Source: Dugong dugon (lineage: Eukaryota; Chordata; Mammalia; Sirenia; Dugongidae). Taken from it: a DNA stretch of 64,000 bases. The notes beneath the pieces are model-generated. The model was not told the DNA's origin and made no database searches. It was given only the letters and a program-made list of their open reading frames with translations. Numbering within the stretch: position 1 is the stretch's first letter; the number at the start of each line of letters is the position of its first letter. The stretch is taken from the NCBI GenBank assembly GCA_030035585.1, contig CM057471.1, positions 93,249,819 to 93,313,818 of the forward strand, written 5' to 3'. This document shows positions 54,141 to 63,728 of the stretch, one piece after another. A program made the position numbers and the translations under genes.

Positions 54141-57100
54141 TTACAATAGAGGTCTCATACAATATTTGTCCTTTTGTGATTGACTTATTTCACTCAGCAT
54201 GATGTCCTCCAGTTTCATCCATGTTATGAGATGGTTCACCGATTCATTGTTCTTTCTCGTTGCATAGTACTCCATTGTGTGTATGTACCATAGTTTGTGT
54301 ATCCATTCGTCTGTTGATGGACATCGAGGTTGTTTCCATCGTTTTGCTATTGTGAATAATGCTGCCATGAACATAGGTGTGCATATGTCTATTCGAGTGA
54401 TGACTCTTATTTCTCTAGGATATATTCCTAGGAGTGGGATTGCTGGATCGAATGGTACGTCTATTTCTAGCTTTCTGAGGAAACACCATATCATTTTCCA
54501 AAATGGTTGTATCATTTTGCATTCCCACCAGCAGTGTATAAGAGTTCCCGTCTCCCCACAGCCCCTCCAACATTTGTTATTTCCAGTGTTTTTGATTCGT
54601 GCCAGTAATGCCGGGGTGAGATGGTATCTCATTGTGGTTTTAATTTGCATTTCTCTAATGGCTAGTGATCGCGAGCATTTCCTCATGTGTCTGTTGGCCA
54701 TTTGAATGTCTTCCTTGGTGAAGTGTCTGTTCATTTCCTTTGCCCATTTTTTGATAGGATTGGTTGTCTTTTTGTTGTAGAGGTGTTGGATTTTCTTGTA
54801 GATTATGGAGATTAGACCTTTGTCTGACTTGTACTGTCCAAAAATTTTTTCCCAGTCTGTAGGTTCTCTTTTAACTCTTTTGGTGAAATCTTTTGAAGAG
54901 CATAGATGTTTGATTTTTAGAAGATCCCAATTATCTAGTTTATCTGTTGGGTTTTTTGTGTTGATGTTTATGGTTTGTATCCTGTTAATGCCATGTATTA
55001 AGGTCTGAAGTGTTGGTCCTATTTTTTCTTCTATGAATTTTATAGTTTGAGGCTTTATATTCAGGTCTTTGATCCATTTTGAAGTAGTTTTTGTATATGG
55101 TGTGAGGTATGGGTCCTGTTTCATTTTTCTACAAATGGATATCCAGTTTTGCCAGCACCATTTGTTAAAACGACTGTCTTTTCCCCATTTGATGTATTTT
55201 GGGCCCTTGTCAAAAATCAGGTGACCGTAGGTGGATGGATTTACATCTGAGTTCTCAATTCTGTTCCATTGGTCAATGTCTCTGTTGTTGTACCAGTACC
55301 AGGCTGTTTTGAGTACTGTAGCTGTATAGTAGGTAGTGTGAGTCCTCCAACTTTATTCTTCTTCTTCAGTAGTGCTTTACTTATTCGGGGTTTCTTCCCT
55401 TTCCATATAAAGTTAATAATTAGTTTTTCCATCTCTTTGAAGAATGTTGTTGGTATTTGTATCGGAATTGCATTGTATTTGTAGATTGCTTTAGGTAGAA
55501 TTGCCATTTTCACAATGTTGAGTCTGCCTATCCATGAGCATGGTATGTTTTTCCATTTATGTAGATCCCTTTGGGTTTCATGCAGCAGTGTTTTGTAGTT
55601 TTCTTTGTATAGGTCTTCTATATTCCTGGTCAGATTTATTCCTAAGTATTTTATCTTTTTAGGGGCTATTGAAAATGGTATTGATTTCCTGATCTCCTTT
55701 TCATCGTTCTCTTTACTGGTGTATAGGAATCCAACTGATTTTTGAATGTTTATCTTGTATCCTGCTACTCTGCTGAATCTTTCTATTACTTCCAGTAAAT
55801 TTCTCGTGGAGTCTTTAGGGTTTTCTATGTATAGTATCATATCATCTGCAAACAGGGAGAGTTTAACTTCTTCATTACCAATTTGGATGCCCTTTATTTC
55901 TTTCTCTTGCCTTACTGCTCTAGCTAGAACTTCCAGCACAATGTTAAATAGGAGTGGTGATAAAGGGCATCCTTGTCTTGTTCCTGTTTTCAGGGGGAAT
56001 GTTTTCAGCCTTTCTCCATTAAGAATGATGTTGGCTGTTGGTTTTGCATAGATGCCCTTTATGATGTTGAGAAATTTCCCTTCTATACCTATTTTATTGA
56101 GAGCTTTTATCAGGAATGGGTGTTGGACTTTGTCAAATGCCTTTTCTGCATCAATTGAGATAATCATGTGATTTTTTTCTTTCCTTTTATTTATGTGGTG
56201 GATTACGTTGATGGATTTTCTAATGTTAAACCATCCTTGCATACCTGGTATGAATCCTACTTGGTCGTGGTGTATTATTTTTTTGATATGATACTGAATT
56301 TTATTGGCTAAAATTTTGTTCAGAATTTTTGCATCTATATTCATGAGAGATATTGGTCTGTAATTTTCTTTTTTTGTGATGTCTTTGCCTGGTTTTGGTA
56401 TCAGCATTATGCTGGCTTCATAGAATGAATTTGGAAGTGTTGCTTCCTCTTCTATGCTCTGAAATAACTTGAGTAGAACTGGTACGAGCTCTTCTGTAAA
56501 TGTTTTGTAGAATTCTCCAGTGAAGCCATCTGGGCCAGGGCTTTTTTTGGTTGGGAGTTTTTTTATTACCTTTTCAATCTCTTCTCTTGTTATGGGTCTG
56601 TTCAGATTTTCAATATCACTTTGTTGTAGTTTGGGTAGGCCGTATGTTTCTAGAAATTTATCCATTTCCTCTAGGTTTTCAAATTTGTTGGAATATAGTT
56701 TTTCATAATATTCTGTTATAATCCTTTTTATTTCAGTTGGGTCTGTTGTAATGTCCCCCATTTCATTTCTTATTTGGGTTATTTGTGCCCTCTGCTGTTT
56801 TTCTTTTGTCAGTCTGGCCAGTGGTTTGTCGATTTTGTTGATTCTTTCAAAGAACCAACTTTTGGTTTTGTTGATTCTTTCTATTGTTTATCTGTTCTCT
56901 ATTTCATTGATTTCTGCTCTGATCTTTACTATTTCCTTTCTTCCGGTGGTTGTAGGCTTTTTTTGTTGTTCTCTTTCTATTTGTTTGAGTTCTGTAGTTA
57001 ATGTTTTGATTTTGTCCCTTTCTTCTTTTTTGATATGTGCATCTATTGCTCTAAATTGTCCTCTGAGGACTGCCTTTGCTGTGTCCCAAAGGTTTTGGTA

Positions 57101-57957
57101 TGATGTGTTTTCATTTTCATTTGATTCTAGGAATTTTTTAATTCCATCTCTGATTTCTTCTATTACCCATTGATGTGTAAGCAGATTATTATTCAGTTTC
57201 CATGTGTTTGATTTTTTTTTTTTTTTTTTTTGCTCTTTCTAGTGTTAATTTCTACCTTGATGGCATTGTGGTCAGAGAAGATACTGTGAATTATCTCAGC
57301 ATTTTGGATCTTGTTGAGGATTGCTCTGTGGCCTAAGATGTGGTCTATTCTGGAGAACGTTCCATGTGCATTGGAAAAGAATGTGTACTTTGCAGCAGTT
57401 GGATGGATTGTTCTATATATGTCTATGAGGTCCAGTTGGCTGATTGTGTCCTTTAGGTCTTCTGTATCTTTGCTGAGTTTCTTTTTAGTTGTTCTGTCCT
57501 TTACTGAGAGTGGTGTGTTGAAGTCTCCTACTATTATTGTGGAACTGTCAATTTCTCTTTTCAGTGCTGTTAGAGTTTTTTTTATGTATTTTGGAGCCCT
57601 GTCATTGGGTGCATAGATATTTATTATGGTTATGTCTTCATGATGGATCATCCCCTTAATCATTATATAGTGTCCTTCTTTGTCTTTTATGGTAGATTTT
57701 GTTTTAAAGTCTATTTTATCTGAGATTAGAATTGCCACTCCTGCTCTTTTTTGATAGTTGTTAGCTTGATATATTTTTTTCCAACCTTTGATTTTTAATA
57801 AATTCACATCTTTGTTTCTAAGATGTGTCTCTTGTAGACAGCAAATAGATGGATCCTGTTTTCTTATCCATTCTGCCACTCTCCGTCGCTTTATGGGTGC
57901 ATTGAGTCCATTTACGTTCAGTGTAATTATTGATAGATGTGAGTTTGTTGCTGTCAT
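54141..57957 (-). pseudogene. L1 ORF2 (endonuclease / reverse transcriptase), broken
   Basis: Spans about 1272 codons, close to the usual length (1275 aa in human). The N-terminal piece (57193-57957) is an APE-type endonuclease: NVNGLN at residues 14-19, QETHL 42-46, NIYAPN 113-118, GDFNT 144-148, SDHN 228-231. The middle piece (55241-56761) is the reverse transcriptase: [25 protein letters not shown], and the catalytic FADD at its residues 304-307. The last piece (54141 to about 55350) carries the C-terminal Cys/His motif C-x3-C-x7-H-x4-C. Lesions: a frameshift at an A20 run (57212-57231), an in-frame TAA at 56888-56890, and a frameshift near 55330-55350. The protein would nick DNA and copy L1 RNA at the target. 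This copy cannot make it whole. Confidence 0.95.
57212..57231 (-). other. A20 homopolymer frameshift site in ORF2
   Basis: Plus-strand T20. The endonuclease frame enters the run as a lysine string and stops 6 codons after it. The next frame over continues the ORF2 homology. Slippage in the run is the simplest cause; an assembly error is possible. Confidence 0.85.
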
Positions 57958-58145
57958 TTTGTAGTGCTTTTTTTTGTGATGCTGAAGTTTTCTTTGTTCT
58001 TCTTACTCTCTTGTGCTGAGTTCCTTTTGTTTGTGGATTTTGTGTTCATTTCTTTTGTTTTTGTAGGTTTTGTTTTTGTTGAGACTTTATGTTTTTCGTC
58101 TTTATTTTTATGAGTTGGTTTGTTAACTTTTTTTGTGGTTACCAT
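57954..58145 (-). CDS. Lysine-rich 63-codon frame overlapping the ORF2 start
   Basis: Open frame in the L1 inter-ORF region. About 19 of 63 residues are lysine, with many Thr, Ser and Asn and no hydrophobic segment. Its TGA (57956-57954) overlaps the ORF2 ATG (57957-57955) as ATGA, a layout used elsewhere for termination-reinitiation. No known family match. It could be a chance product of A-rich sense sequence, so coding status is uncertain. If translated, its role might be to feed ribosomes to ORF2 rather than to make a functional protein. Confidence 0.35.
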   Translation of the reverse strand: MVTTKKVNKPTHKNKDEKHKVSTKTKPTKTKEMNTKSTNKRNSAQESKKNKENFSITKKSTTK

Positions 58146-58388
58146 GAATTTTACCCTTATCTTTATAATTTTGAAGCAGTCTACCGTTACTTGGTATCGC
58201 CTTGCCTTCTTCTCCTTTAGAAGGTTCTATACCTATGCCGTTTGTTCCCTCTTTCATTGTTTTGATGTTGTTGTCATCCTTTGATTGATTTCTCTGATTC
58301 CCTGTTGTATATCTTTTGTTTTTGGAACGTCGTCTGTAGTTCAGTTCCTAGAATGGTATCTGGTTCATGTTAACCTGCGTCCTAGGTC
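57958..58388 (-). other. Long L1 inter-ORF region
   Basis: 431 bp separate the ORF1 stop from the ORF2 ATG, against about 60 bp in human L1. A-rich in sense. The part nearest ORF1 (58146-58388) has no long frame; the rest is the 63-codon frame. Confidence 0.85.
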
Positions 58389-59438
58389 CTATGTCCTGCC
58401 TGAGGGCTTAAGCTGTTTGTCCTCAGATCGAAGAACTCCCTTTAATAATTCTTGTAAGTTTGGTTTGACTTTTGCATATTCCTTTAGTTTCTGTTTATCT
58501 GGAAATGACCTAATTTCACCATCAAATCTGAATGAGAGTTTTGCAGGATATATTATTCTTGGCTGACAATTTTTTTCTTTCAAGATTTTATATATGTCAT
58601 CCCATTGCCTTCTTGCCTGCATGGTTTCTGCTGAATAATCTGAGCTTAGTCTTATTGTTTCTCCTCTGTATGTGACTTCTTGTTTTTCACGAGCTGCTCT
58701 CAGGATTCTTTGTTTGTCTTTAGTTTTAGCGAGTGTGAATATGATATGTCTTGGTGATTTTCTTTTGGGGTCTCTTCTATATGGGGTTCGTTGAGCTTCT
58801 TGGATGACCAGCTTTTCATCTTTCATGATATTGGGAAAGTTTTCTGTCAGCAGTTCGTCAATGATCCTCTCTGTGTTTTCTGTTTTCTCCCCCTGTTCTG
58901 GTATGCCAATCACTCGTAAGTTTTTGCTTTTAATTGTGTTCCACATAACTCTCAGGGTCTCTTCATTTTTCTTTGTTCTTTTTTCTGAGTTTTCCTGAAA
59001 CAGAGTTGTATCCAAGTGTTTGTCTTCAGTTCCACTGATCCTGTCTTCCATGGTTTCAAATCTACTTCTCAGCCCTTCTATGACACCGTCCATTTCTGAA
59101 ATCTTGTTGTTTATCTTTTGGATTTCTAATTGTTGTTTCTGTATAATTTCGAGTTGTGAATTTATTTTGGCATTTTGTTCTTGCATCATCTTCCTGAATT
59201 CTTCCAATTTTTTGTCTGTATTTTCCATAAATTTGTCTATTTTTTCCTCATGTTTGTCAGCTTTTTGCCTCAGTTCTTGGAAAATTCCGAGTATTAGTGA
59301 TTTGAGTTCCGTATCAGGTACTTCTAGTGCATTTTCTTCCACAGGAGAGTTATCTGGTGTTTTAATTTGGATGCCTATTGGAGCCATCTTGTCTTGTTTT
59401 TGTAAATGTTTTGATATTGTTTGCTGTTTTCGGGGCAT
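58389..59438 (-). CDS. L1 ORF1 RNA-binding protein, intact
   Basis: 349 codons from ATG to stop with no lesion (human ORF1p is 338 aa). Residues 1-44 form a variable N-terminus. About 45-165 are a long charged coiled coil rich in Glu, Lys and Gln, expected to trimerise. About 172-255 are the RRM-like domain with NLRVIGIPE at 173-181 and the conserved RTP..R..PRHII segment (217-233). About 256-335 are the C-terminal domain with SAETMQARRQWDDIYKILKE and YPAKLSF (297-303). The family coats L1 RNA in the cytoplasmic particle and acts as a nucleic-acid chaperone. No host exon is involved; the 5' UTR promoter would drive it. An intact frame next to a broken ORF2 suggests recent insertion, or that ORF2 damage came first. 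Confidence 0.95.
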   Translation of the reverse strand: MPRKQQTISKHLQKQDKMAPIGIQIKTPDNSPVEENALEVPDTELKSLILGIFQELRQKADKHEEKIDKFMENTDKKLEEFRKMMQEQNAKINSQLEIIQKQQLEIQKINNKISEMDGVIEGLRSRFETMEDRISGTEDKHLDTTLFQENSEKRTKKNEETLRVMWNTIKSKNLRVIGIPEQGEKTENTERIIDELLTENFPNIMKDEKLVIQEAQRTPYRRDPKRKSPRHIIFTLAKTKDKQRILRAAREKQEVTYRGETIRLSSDYSAETMQARRQWDDIYKILKEKNCQPRIIYPAKLSFRFDGEIRSFPDKQKLKEYAKVKPNLQELLKGVLRSEDKQLKPSGRT

Positions 59439-60160
59439 TCAGTAGATATTTCTCTCGTTTATTGATTGTAGATTTTTTTTTTTTTCGTTCTTGTGGTACA
59501 GCTGGGCAGATCTAGTTGAGGAGGAGCCACTGGGATGGGTTGCTTGTGGCACTCACTGCAGCCACCAGGACGGTAGGTAGTCAGTGCTGGGCAGGTTCCA
59601 ATAGGGCGTGCCTGCACCGCTTGGTGATGTGATGTCTAGTGCACGGTGCAGGTAGGTAGGGTGCAGCGGGAAGATGGTTATGTGTGAAGCTAAGCTGGAT
59701 ATGGGAGAGAGGAGAGAGGAGGAGGAGCAAAAAGCGTACAAACATAAAAGAATGCTAGGGGAGCTTGTCGTTGGAATGTACAGATGAGAGACTATGGGAT
59801 GGAGGAAACCAGAAGGGGGAAGAGAAAGAAAAGGAAAGAATGACCAAATAAAAATCAGAAAAGTTAAAGAACTGCAAAGTTCCCAGGGATCCCACCGATG
59901 CAGCTATGAGGTCTGGGGGAGTCGGTCTCAATTTTCACAGCTCAGCCTGGCCAGAAGGTACAGAGGCATACATCGCCTGGTATTCAGGGATCAGAAAGAG
60001 AAGGAAGAGATAGAGAGACGAGAAATTAAGCAATGAAGAAAGACAAAAGGGAAAAAGAGGTAAAAGATGACAAAACTAATCAAAAAAGGAAGAAAAATAA
60101 AATTGAGAAAAAAAAAAAAAAAAAAAGGGCAACACCAGCAGTCAGTGCCTACAAATGGGA

Positions 60161-60776
60161 CCCAGAGAGCCCCCACTCAGGGGCACGAATTCCAAGAAGC
60201 CGGTAGTCTCGGGGTTAAGTGACCGTGGCCACGGGGAGCAGAGGGGCCAACGAACAAAGGCCCCAGGATCCCACCCGCGCGGGAGCCCAGACCTGGAAAC
60301 AGCCACACGCCCGAACGCAGCCCTACAGCCCCACAGGAGAGAGCAGAGACGGCACTCGGAACCAGGCACTCAGGCAAAAGGAGGGGGAGGCGGCAGAAAA
60401 AGGCTCGCTAGCGGCCAGCAAACGGCTCCCAGAAAGCCCCCAGCCTGGGCGCACGGACTCCAAGCACCAGCGCCCCCCAGCTCAGGGACTCCGGCCACGG
60501 AAAGCAGAGGGGCGAACGAACAAAGGCCCCGGGATCCCACCCACGCGGGAGCCCAGACCTAGAAACAGCCACACGCCCGCACGCAGCCCTACAGCCCCGC
60601 AGGAGAGAGCAGAGACGGCACTCGGAACCAGGCACCCAGGCAAAAGGAGGGGGAGGCGGCAGAAAAAGCTTCGCTAGGTGCCAGCAAACGGCTCCCAGAA
60701 AGCCTCCAGCCCGGGCGCGCGGAATCCAAGCACCGGCGCCCCCCAGCTCAGGGACCCTGGCCACGGAGAGCAGGGG
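60161..60776 (-). repeat. Tandem 266-bp monomers in the L1 5' UTR
   Basis: The marker ggccacgg recurs at 60227, 60493 and 60759, exactly 266 bp apart. Long blocks repeat with few changes (gggagcccagacctggaaacagccacacgcccg; ggagggggaggcggcagaaaaa; caaacggctcccagaaagcc). That makes about 2.3 units. Confidence 0.93.
60219..60677 (+). other. Antisense open frames across the L1 monomers
   Basis: Plus-strand frames of 152 codons (60219-60677) and 135 codons (60155-60562) run antisense to the L1, rich in Arg, Pro, Gln and Gly. Because 266 is not a multiple of 3, successive monomers are read in different frames. Primate L1 has an antisense ORF0 in its 5' UTR, but nothing here shows that these are translated. 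GC-rich DNA gives such frames by chance. Confidence 0.25.
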
Positions 60777-61120
60777 ATCCCCAGCTGAGGCGGAGAGGGG
60801 TGGGTGGTGGGAGAGCGCGCACCACAGTTTACCGGTCGTTCTGTCTCCGACCAGATGCTCTGCAAGGCTGCTCTCCCGTTTGCTGGTCTCCTACAGGAAT
60901 CCAAGATGGTGGATCCGCGCTGCGTTAGCTGGTAAGGAATCTCTGCCTGAGTCTCTCCTCGTTCTCCGTTCTCTTTTAGTATTCTCACTCCGTTTGGTGT
61001 TTGGCTGAGTTCTTTATCTCTTCATTTGGTGTTCTAGGGTTTCAGGATTGTTGATTCTCTGTTAGGCTTAGTTTTTCGGATCTTTGCTATGGAGGGACGG
61101 CGTGGTGTTTCTGCCTAGAG

Positions 61121-61129
61121 CGCCATCTT
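61121..61129 (-). promoter_or_regulatory. YY1-like site near the L1 5' end
   Basis: In sense, caagatggcg lies about 16-24 bp from the first L1 base. Human L1 has a YY1 site at a comparable place (about +13 to +21) that directs the transcription start. Confidence 0.7.
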
Positions 61130-61144
61130 GCCCCTCCCTCCTTC

Positions 61145-61161
61145 CCAAATTTACTCTTTTT
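61145..61161. repeat. L1 target-site duplication, right copy
   Basis: ccaaatttactcttttt, identical to 52616-52632. It marks the 5' end of the insertion. Confidence 0.93.
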
Positions 61162-62749
61162 ATTTTAAAATGTAATCTGAGTTATCTCAGGGAACTGATA
61201 ATCTGAGTGTGAAATAGTTAATAACAGTTTCTAATAATCATTACTCAAAAGAATCCCAAATGTCTTTGGTGGGCATCTGGTCGTCATTAAGAGGACTGAA
61301 TTTATCAGACAACTCATTTTGCTTAATTACAGTGCTAACTGGCAGGGCTTTTCTAACTGAAAAAGCATTGAATTCATCAGCCAAAGCCTCAAAAAGTCCT
61401 TCATTGGATCAGCAACGCCAGTTTGTCATTGTTTTGCTGGGTATCATTAAATTCCCATGTACAATCCCCAAGAGTTACTTCAAGTTCCGGAACCCTGTAC
61501 AAAGCTCACATAACCAGCTAGCCAACTTAACCTGACGGCAACTTAAGTAAAAATGACAAGGTGAATCAATGTCCCAGGTACTATTATACATGGGGGAATT
61601 TCATGGTTTGGTATGATGCTTCCTTTAAGTATGTTCAATTCCACATTCATAAGTCTAAATCCTAGAATAAGTGTCTGGACTAATAACTTACAAATTCCCA
61701 ATTAGCAAGTTCCAAGACATCCTTTAGCAGAGGAGAGGACTTTGGAGATTACAGCAGATATCGTAATTACACAAACAAATGAACTGTTCTTTCATGCAGA
61801 AACTAATGAGCTACAACTCCTGAGTTATAAAATTAAAAGAAAAAAGACCATAACCTGCTAGTCTCAAAGTCAAAAAAAAAAAAAAGAAGTCATCCAAAAT
61901 ACTTAAAAAGGGTTTAGTCCTGGCGTAAACGAGCAAAGTAGATGGCTTAAGTAGGAAAAAAATCTAGAGTGCGATGTCTCACTCCACCACTACTAGGGGT
62001 TCTGATACTTTGATAGGTAGTGCAAGCATTTCTCTTCAAGTAATGTTCTTTTTCCTTATGCTCAGACAAGAAATGAATTCTAGTCTTTGAATTCAAATAT
62101 TCTCCAAGAATCCTGTGGAGGCTACCCACAGTTCATAGGTCTAACAACTCTATCAGGGAGGAAGAAACAGCAATAATTGGCTCCCATGAGCCTTGACTTG
62201 CAATAGTCCAGGAATGGAAGCTAAACTGATTGAGCTGTGTGGCCAGGCAACAAGACTAGGGAACACCATTTGGCAGGAAACAACCAGAGAGACGAGCAGG
62301 AACATCTGCCACAGGGACTTCCTAGTGTGCAGAAGTAGCTAGGAGTGTGTGTGCGTACACACACTAACCAGGATGGAGAAAATCCAGGCAGAATTTTCCA
62401 ACACGCTAATGCTTACTTACAGTGAAGAAGGATGCTATAACCTATGCCTTAGACAGACTCATTCTCAGTGTCTGTGACCTGCTGGAGTCTGTCCTCCCAG
62501 TCTAACCAGCTGGCCTGCCATCACACTAAAATGTCTTACACAAGCTATCTTGTCCTCTACATAAGCTGAATTTTTTTTTTTACGCCAATATTTCCCTCAT
62601 TCTTTATTTTCTTTCCCATAAATAAGCAAAGTTGACTGGAATGTTGTAGGCAGCAAATTTTAAAGCCTTCCATTATAATGAATTTATGTGCAAGAGCAAC
62701 ATGATTCTGGCAAGATGAGAGATTTCCATAGATTTCACCATAATAACCT
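61162..62749. other. Repeat-poor intergenic DNA
   Basis: No repeat recognised. Positions 61255-61500 are of high complexity with ATTA/TAAT cores (gtcgtcattaagagg, gcttaattacagtgc) and could be conserved non-coding sequence. A 91-codon plus frame (61260-61535) has no known domain. Confidence 0.4.
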
Positions 62750-62880
62750 GATTTTTCTTTATTGCGATTAAATATATATGACATAAAATTTGCCATTTTA
62801 ACAACTTTTAAATGTACAACTCAGTGGCATTAATTATATCCACAGTGATGTGCAATTATCACTACTAACCTGATTTATTT
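62750..62880 (-). mobile_element. Old L1 3' fragment
   Basis: 'aaatatatatgacataaaatttgccattttaacaacttttaaatgtacaactcagtggcattaattatatcc' is the common old L1 3' block in reverse. Confidence 0.65.
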
Positions 62881-62937
62881 TTCAAAGGCAGACAGATTAG
62901 AAAACAGAATAAGCTTTGGCACATGATAATCTTATTC

Positions 62938-62940
<3 letters not shown>

Positions 62941-62979
<39 letters not shown>
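62941..62979. repeat. (AT)n microsatellite
   Basis: About 38 bp of pure AT repeat. Confidence 0.97.
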
Positions 62980-62982
<3 letters not shown>

Positions 62983-63510
62983 ATAGCTCATGGGTCTTGG
63001 TCCAAAATACTCTCTGTGTCTTATTAATAATGTATCAGTAGATCCAAAACGGCTGTGATAAGAGCCCTCCTCATCTCTCATTCAAAGTGCCACCAGCTAC
63101 TTGTGTGTTTGGGCAGGTTGGATGTTTTCTGCTCTTGGGGAGGTGTTCTCTGTAAAATTTGGAATCCAAAGTTCCTTATGGCTGTGTGGGGCACGTGACA
63201 CCTTGTTACCACCCCAGGGGAGGAATCTTATCACATAGAGAATATTCACCCACTTGATGGTTTACAGGTGTTGAGGTCACCAACAAAAGCACAACTCACA
63301 CATAAGCACTAGATAGAACAACACTCTATTCACTTAGAGAAGAGAGAGCAAGGTCAGCTTCAATAGTGGGTATCCATCCCTCATGGCCTATGGGCCACTC
63401 CCCACAGCAGCAGCAGATACTGAGATGGTCACATGCTCCCATCTTGTGCTGCAGGAAAAGGACCCAGTTCCTTCCCTTCTGGGAATGAATATAGAAATGG
63501 GGTTGGCTAC
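62980..63510. other. Unassigned intergenic DNA
   Basis: No gene; a 76-codon minus frame (63326-63556) has no support. Confidence 0.5.
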
Positions 63511-63522
63511 GTGCCATGTAAA

Positions 63523-63716
63523 GGAGCCTTGGTAGCGCAGTGGTTAAAGCAATCAACTGCTAACTGAAAGGTTAGTGGTTAGAAACCACCAGCAGCTCTG
63601 CAGAAAAAAGATGTGGCAGTCTGCTTCTGTAGAAATTTACAGTCTTGGGAACCTTATGGGGTCTCCAAGAGTCAGAATCAACTTGATGGCACTGGGTATG
63701 GTTTGGTTTGGGTTAG
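63523..63716 (+). repeat. AfroSINE, long form, with target duplication
   Basis: Forward copy ggagccttggtagcgcagtggttaaag...gatgtggcagtctgcttctgtagaaatttacag...gatggcactgggtatgg. Flanks gtgccatgtaaa / gtgccatataaa (63511-63522, 63717-63728). Confidence 0.93.
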
Positions 63717-63728
63717 GTGCCATATAAA

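Larger units (their letters stand above)
52633..61144 (-). mobile_element. Full-length afrotherian L1 retrotransposon
   Basis: About 8.5 kb on the minus strand, bounded by a perfect 17-bp target duplication. Sense order: 5' UTR (61144-59439), ORF1 (59438-58389), inter-ORF region (58388-57958), ORF2 (57957-54141), 3' UTR (54140-52633) ending in an A-rich tail (plus-strand T run). It is longer than the roughly 6 kb human L1, because the 5' UTR, the inter-ORF region and the 3' UTR are all longer. The perfect target duplication and open ORF1 argue for a fairly recent insertion. ORF2 lesions mean this copy should not be self-mobile. It shares its ORF2 C-terminus and 3' UTR with the truncated L1 at 25458-27476. 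Confidence 0.95.
59439..61144 (-). promoter_or_regulatory. L1 5' UTR / internal promoter
   Basis: 1.7 kb upstream of ORF1 in sense. The distal half (60160-60780) is GC-rich and CpG-rich tandem repeat. The part next to ORF1 is purine-rich, with an A-run at 60107-60126 (plus strand). By analogy with other L1s it should hold an internal RNA polymerase II promoter. Confidence 0.85.

Noticed and set aside
54141..55124. A 327-codon open frame that could be mistaken for a host gene
   Set aside because: It is the C-terminal part of L1 ORF2 (Cys/His motif, 3' UTR beyond), inside a bounded L1 insertion.
54277..57616. Several plus-strand frames of 60-142 codons across the L1
   Set aside because: They are antisense shadows of ORF2, serine- and leucine-rich with no domain, and change with each frame of the sense protein.
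59020..59445. Plus-strand 141-codon frame rich in Ser, Ile and Leu
   Set aside because: Antisense of the ORF1 coiled coil; its composition follows from the Glu/Lys-rich sense strand.
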